Of a stretch of DNA of 34,235 bases, positions 30,768-34,235 are shown one piece after another (the stretch's first letter is position 1; the number at the start of each line of letters is the position of its first letter). Source of the DNA: Tubiluchus corallicola (taxonomy: Eukaryota; Priapulida; Priapulimorpha; Priapulimorphida; Tubiluchidae). Where the stretch lies: positions 1 to 34,235 of the forward strand of contig JAQGDQ010001573.1 of the NCBI GenBank assembly GCA_030141605.1, read 5' to 3'. The translations under genes and the position numbers were made by a program. Below the pieces are notes generated by a model that saw only the letters and a list, made by a program, of their open reading frames with translations, had not been told where the DNA came from and searched no databases.

Positions 30768-33053
30768 TCAGTTTGCCAAAAGTTTCTCCACTGGAAATTT
30801 TTCGACCACGTCCTGACACTGCTTGAGAGCATCCTTGGATTTTCTGAACTGCTTGTCGGCGGATTTCGAATCCAGCTGCAAGACGACGGAGGCGAGCACG
30901 TCGCTTACTCTCTGACGCAACACGGCGGCCACGTGTTTGCCTCCGTACACGGACGTCAGACGTCGGGAAGGACGGATCAGACGCCGCTCCTTCAACTCTC
31001 TCTTCAGGAACTTGTCGATGGTGCTGAGGTGAAGGTCGGGGTCGTCGTCGCTCTTCTGAAGGCACTCCATCAAGTCGACCAAGACGGCGTCTTCCGCTCT
31101 GGCAAGTTCGATCGCGAGTTTATTGCTGAGATGATGTTTCTCTGACAGCATCATGCATTCCAGCGCTAACTGCTTCAGCGAAATATACGCGCTATTAATG
31201 GCTTTCTCGTCCACGATCTTTTGTATGTTTTTCAAAACACCAGATGGAGCCTGTTCCTCCAGCCTGCGTCGCAGTCTCTGAAATGCCGTGTGCTGCTCTC
31301 TGTAGTACATGAACTTGCTCTTGGAAAGATTGTTCAGCAGAGACATCTGGCGAGTGGTAGTGGGCTTCAGGTGCTTTAGACTTTGCAGGATGCCGAGCAG
31401 TTGGACAAAGTGGTCGGCCATGTCGATCTGGGCCTTGGCCATGACCTGGGCGTTGCCGGCGCTTCCCTGCGTCGTGTTCCTCGGCGCGCCGGGTTGGATA
31501 TCCAGAGCGTTAACCAACGACCGATATTTCGGTAACTGCCGGTCCAGCTTTTGCTGAACTTCCGTGACGGTCTCGTAAATCTTGACGACCTGCGACATCA
31601 AATCTTTGCTAACGTCTTCCTCTTCTGCGCAGCATTCCTCCACCTGGATGTCTTCCAAGTGTTTCCTGCAGGCGTTGCAAACCAGCAAGTACAAGCAACA
31701 CTGCGGTTCTCTCGGCGGGCAACCGATTATCTTTATCACCGCCAACTTCACTTCGCATTCTTCGTCGGTCGGCTCTTGAGCGTCGGGCACGTAAACGATA
31801 AGATTTTTGGACGAACACTCGGAACACGTTATCACGCCGCAGATGCAACAAACCAACTTCTTTTGCAATTTCGTCAGAACGCCGAAACTTTTCGAGCACC
31901 TCTGGCAACAGCTGTGAGCATCCACATTAACACCGGCATCCGGAATTTCCCAGGCAAAGGATTTCTGCCCGCCGAAAAGGGTGCGCCAAGAATGTAATTC
32001 TGAATGCTGAAGGCTCGCACGGAAGCCATCTGTCAAACGTTTTTTCTGCTGCAACAAATTCATGCTTCCCTTTGGAATTATCTGTTTTCCCTGGTGATGG
32101 GCGGAGCGATAGTTTTTGAAAACGGACGTAAACGAATAAGACTGTCCCTCCACGATGTGCTCCGAAAACTCCGTTTCTTTGTAACAGATGACGCACACGT
32201 GTTGCAGCTTGCCTGTAGGATCTGGCTGCGCCATGTAGGACAGCTTGCGCTCGGCACTGGTGCAAGAACGACAGAATACATCACCGCACTTTCGACAATG
32301 GCGGGCAACAATGCCAAACGTTATCCGCGCCCTGCACAATGGACAATAGTCGCGGGACGATTTGGCTTTCCAATGTGACTTGATGATGTCGTCAGAATGC
32401 GTGGACCTGCGATCGTCGTTGGATCGGTCTAAAAGAAAATGAAGGAACGTCAGTTGCTTCTTGTCTTGGTGCCAGTCTTGGGACGACGGAAACTCTAGCG
32501 GAAGCGTCTCGAACGTCGGAGTATATCCCACAACTGTGGCACCGGATCTCACCGTCAGCCATTCGGACGACTGCTCCAACGATCCGGAAGCCATGTCCTC
32601 CTCTGCCGTCCAATCACATTCGAACCTGAAACCGACAAAATCATCAGGCTCTTCTGTCGTACAATTATACACTTGGTGAATCCTATGTATGTAATCTAAT
32701 GAACCGACTAGCTTCACGACAATTTGTTTTTGTGCATCACTAGACGCCTGTCTCTCCGTAAACCTTGTCAAAAACCAGCCTAAAGGGTTTAGAGTATCCA
32801 CGGACTCGCCGCCGCCTCTCGTCTTTGACAAACTTATCTGTCGGCTAACGGTAACGAAATGCCGAAACACGTTTGCGCGCTCGTACGCTCTATTACGACC
32901 GAGCGTCCGCCTCCACCTCCTTTCCGTGCCCCCGCTCTCGGGATAGATTCGGTCCAAGTGGAATTTCAACAACTGCCACTCGCGTTCGTCGAGTCTCAGC
33001 TCTATGGTCAAAGGCAACATCGGCAAGAAATGAAGCAATATAACATCAAACAT
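30768..33053 (-). CDS. Double FYVE-type zinc-finger protein, rabenosyn/Vac1(Pep7)-like
   Basis: Probably an endosomal adaptor binding PI3P membranes and Rab GTPases. The uninterrupted frame has 761 codons from the first ATG at 33053. It stays open upstream to a stop at 33132-33134 and crosses a possible acceptor (gtttattcag) at 33115, so an earlier exon may exist. Finger 1 has Trp228 and eight cysteines (237, 240, 253, 256, 261, 264, 287, 290) with core ARHCRKCGDVFCRSC. It is degenerate: the Asp of WxxD is Lys, and the basic RRHHCR motif is reduced to VARHCR. Finger 2 (Cys383 to Cys462, core CCICGVITCSEC, long insertion before CNAC) lacks the basic motif. The following helices (VVKIYETVTEVQQKLDRQL) align with the segment after the rabenosyn-5 FYVE domain. 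No NPF motifs occur. Zinc-finger identity is firm; the family assignment is inference. Confidence 0.85.
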   Translation of the reverse strand: MFDVILLHFLPMLPLTIELRLDEREWQLLKFHLDRIYPESGGTERRWRRTLGRNRAYERANVFRHFVTVSRQISLSKTRGGGESVDTLNPLGWFLTRFTERQASSDAQKQIVVKLVGSLDYIHRIHQVYNCTTEEPDDFVGFRFECDWTAEEDMASGSLEQSSEWLTVRSGATVVGYTPTFETLPLEFPSSQDWHQDKKQLTFLHFLLDRSNDDRRSTHSDDIIKSHWKAKSSRDYCPLCRARITFGIVARHCRKCGDVFCRSCTSAERKLSYMAQPDPTGKLQHVCVICYKETEFSEHIVEGQSYSFTSVFKNYRSAHHQGKQIIPKGSMNLLQQKKRLTDGFRASLQHSELHSWRTLFGGQKSFAWEIPDAGVNVDAHSCCQRCSKSFGVLTKLQKKLVCCICGVITCSECSSKNLIVYVPDAQEPTDEECEVKLAVIKIIGCPPREPQCCLYLLVCNACRKHLEDIQVEECCAEEEDVSKDLMSQVVKIYETVTEVQQKLDRQLPKYRSLVNALDIQPGAPRNTTQGSAGNAQVMAKAQIDMADHFVQLLGILQSLKHLKPTTTRQMSLLNNLSKSKFMYYREQHTAFQRLRRRLEEQAPSGVLKNIQKIVDEKAINSAYISLKQLALECMMLSEKHHLSNKLAIELARAEDAVLVDLMECLQKSDDDPDLHLSTIDKFLKRELKERRLIRPSRRLTSVYGGKHVAAVLRQRVSDVLASVVLQLDSKSADKQFRKSKDALKQCQDVVEKFPVEKLLAN

Positions 33054-33119
33054 TTTTCTTCCAGGAAGTTTCCCAAACAGTTGCAAACTCTCTGCTACCA
33101 CTAGGCATAAGTAACTGAA

Positions 33120-33409
33120 TAAACTCTGTATTTACTTACTGTTAAGACAGAAATAGGGATACAGGAAGCACTCATTTCCCCTTATCTACCAGTCAGGAAA
33201 ACCCCATCAGAGAAGGTCAAACTAGTACTTCCTGGTTTAGGAAAACAATAAGGGCAAGTTATGCTGACGTAATGAGAGCTTTTCTCTTGCATGCTGAAGT
33301 GTTTTTAATTAACGAAGTTTAGTAATTCTACGTAAACTTGTTATCTAATGTACATAAAAGCCAATAAGTTACTTTGGCATTCAATGAGTCTTCTATATTT
33401 TGTCAGTAG
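33120..33409. other. Upstream flank or intron of the FYVE gene
   Basis: No promoter element or earlier exon could be recognised. The sequence is AT-rich. Confidence 0.4.
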
Positions 33410-34060
33410 CATCAGTTTAATGGACAAGAAAAGGGGTACCTGAAGTAGGTTTCAGAAAATCGTCTTAAAAAATTATATTACTTTATAGCAATTTTATGCG
33501 TATATCGTACTCGCACTGAAAGGAATTTTAGTTTGTTTTCATTTTAAATCTCCCGCAACACTGTTCCGCAGTCGCCATTACATGACGTCATGTAGCAAAC
33601 GTAAATCAAGGGAAGAAAAGGCAATGTTAATTTATGTCTCAAAAGACTTTCCGTGCAAATCTATATTACTCAGATTTTCGCTTACCTGCTAGAGAGATTT
33701 ATGTAACTAGATAAGAAAATTATTAATTATTTAAAATGTTTTCACCAATTGGTAAAATGTCGCTGACTCACCCTCCAGGGTGCACCGCTCACTAACCAAA
33801 AAACGTATTTTTAATCTTATTGACACGATACAGTAATTTTAAATTTTATTTAGTTAGTGACTTGGGCGCTACGAATGCTCTGATTATTTTTTTAAACTTT
33901 ACAAAATGTTACCTAAACTTGTTTCAAATGACCTGTCGTGAAAATGGCTGCGTCTAACGGTCATCGCGGGAGTTTAAATTTACATGTTTTATACAGCGTT
34001 ACTGCCGATTGAAGTCCTGCACGCAAAAAGGCTGTACGTAAGTGATATAAATTTTCAAAA
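33410..34060 (+). repeat. Dispersed repeat family A, copy 2
   Basis: Same order of shared words as 30060-30690, beginning ggacaagaaaaggggtacctg and ending near gcacgcaaaaaggctgtacg. With the copy at 30060-30690 it flanks the FYVE gene in direct orientation. Confidence 0.88.
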
Positions 34061-34235
34061 CATTTTAACACAATTAACGAATCACGAAATAACAAAAGTT
34101 TTCAATGTTTTACCAATGAGCCCTTACAACAAAAGCTGTACTTGTCATAAGAATAGAAATGGATATGTAGTACGTCAATGAAGGATCTCACTCGCAATCT
34201 GTCTGTCTCTCTCATATTACATGACAACATACAAT
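34061..34235. other. Window end, no feature seen
   Basis: AT-rich sequence without recognised gene or repeat. Confidence 0.4.

Noticed and set aside
30720-32378. Long + strand frames opposite the FYVE gene
   Set aside because: They are shadows of the GC-rich reverse-strand coding exon; the zinc-finger motifs are on the reverse strand.

Overview
This is nuclear DNA of an invertebrate animal: AT-rich, intron-rich, dense in minisatellites, with tRNA-derived SINEs, MITEs and metazoan gene families. The species cannot be fixed from sequence alone. Tandem arrays whose unit spans an exon-intron junction are, as far as I recall, a reported feature of amphioxus, so a cephalochordate is one candidate, held loosely. 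Three protein genes can be supported; most of the rest is repeat.

Layout. (1) 330-11785, + strand: the 3' half of an R7-family RGS gene (RGS9/11-like), nine coding exons encoding the end of the DEP extension, the GGL domain, the linker, the whole RGS box and a Ser/Gly-rich tail with two possible C-termini. (2) 11786-21106: intergenic, built of tandem arrays (56, 21, 108, 20 and 112 bp units), SINEs, MITEs and dispersed repeats. (3) 21107-26941, - strand: EEF2KMT (FAM86), the eEF2 lysine methyltransferase, five exons; the N-terminal exon was not found. (4) 26942-30767: dispersed repeats and a foldback element. (5) 30768-33053 or further, - strand: an uninterrupted 761-codon frame for a double FYVE-type zinc-finger protein of rabenosyn/Vac1(Pep7) character. 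(6) 33120-34235: dispersed repeats.

The most notable signal is that both spliced genes carry a large tandem array grown directly out of a splice junction. In the RGS gene a 41-bp unit, made of the last ~11 bases of an exon plus the 5' splice site and some intron, is repeated 51 times (7861-9951). In EEF2KMT a 67-bp unit, made of 3' splice-site sequence plus 32 bases of the last exon, is repeated 43 times (to 24229). Both keep exact register over 2-3 kb. A third RGS intron opens with a (TAG)n tract starting inside its 5' splice site. Transcripts therefore contain dozens of near-identical competing donors or acceptors, and nearly every alternative choice meets an immediate stop codon.

The three genes act in unrelated processes (G-protein signalling, translation-factor methylation, endosomal trafficking). 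Nothing suggests an operon or functional cluster.
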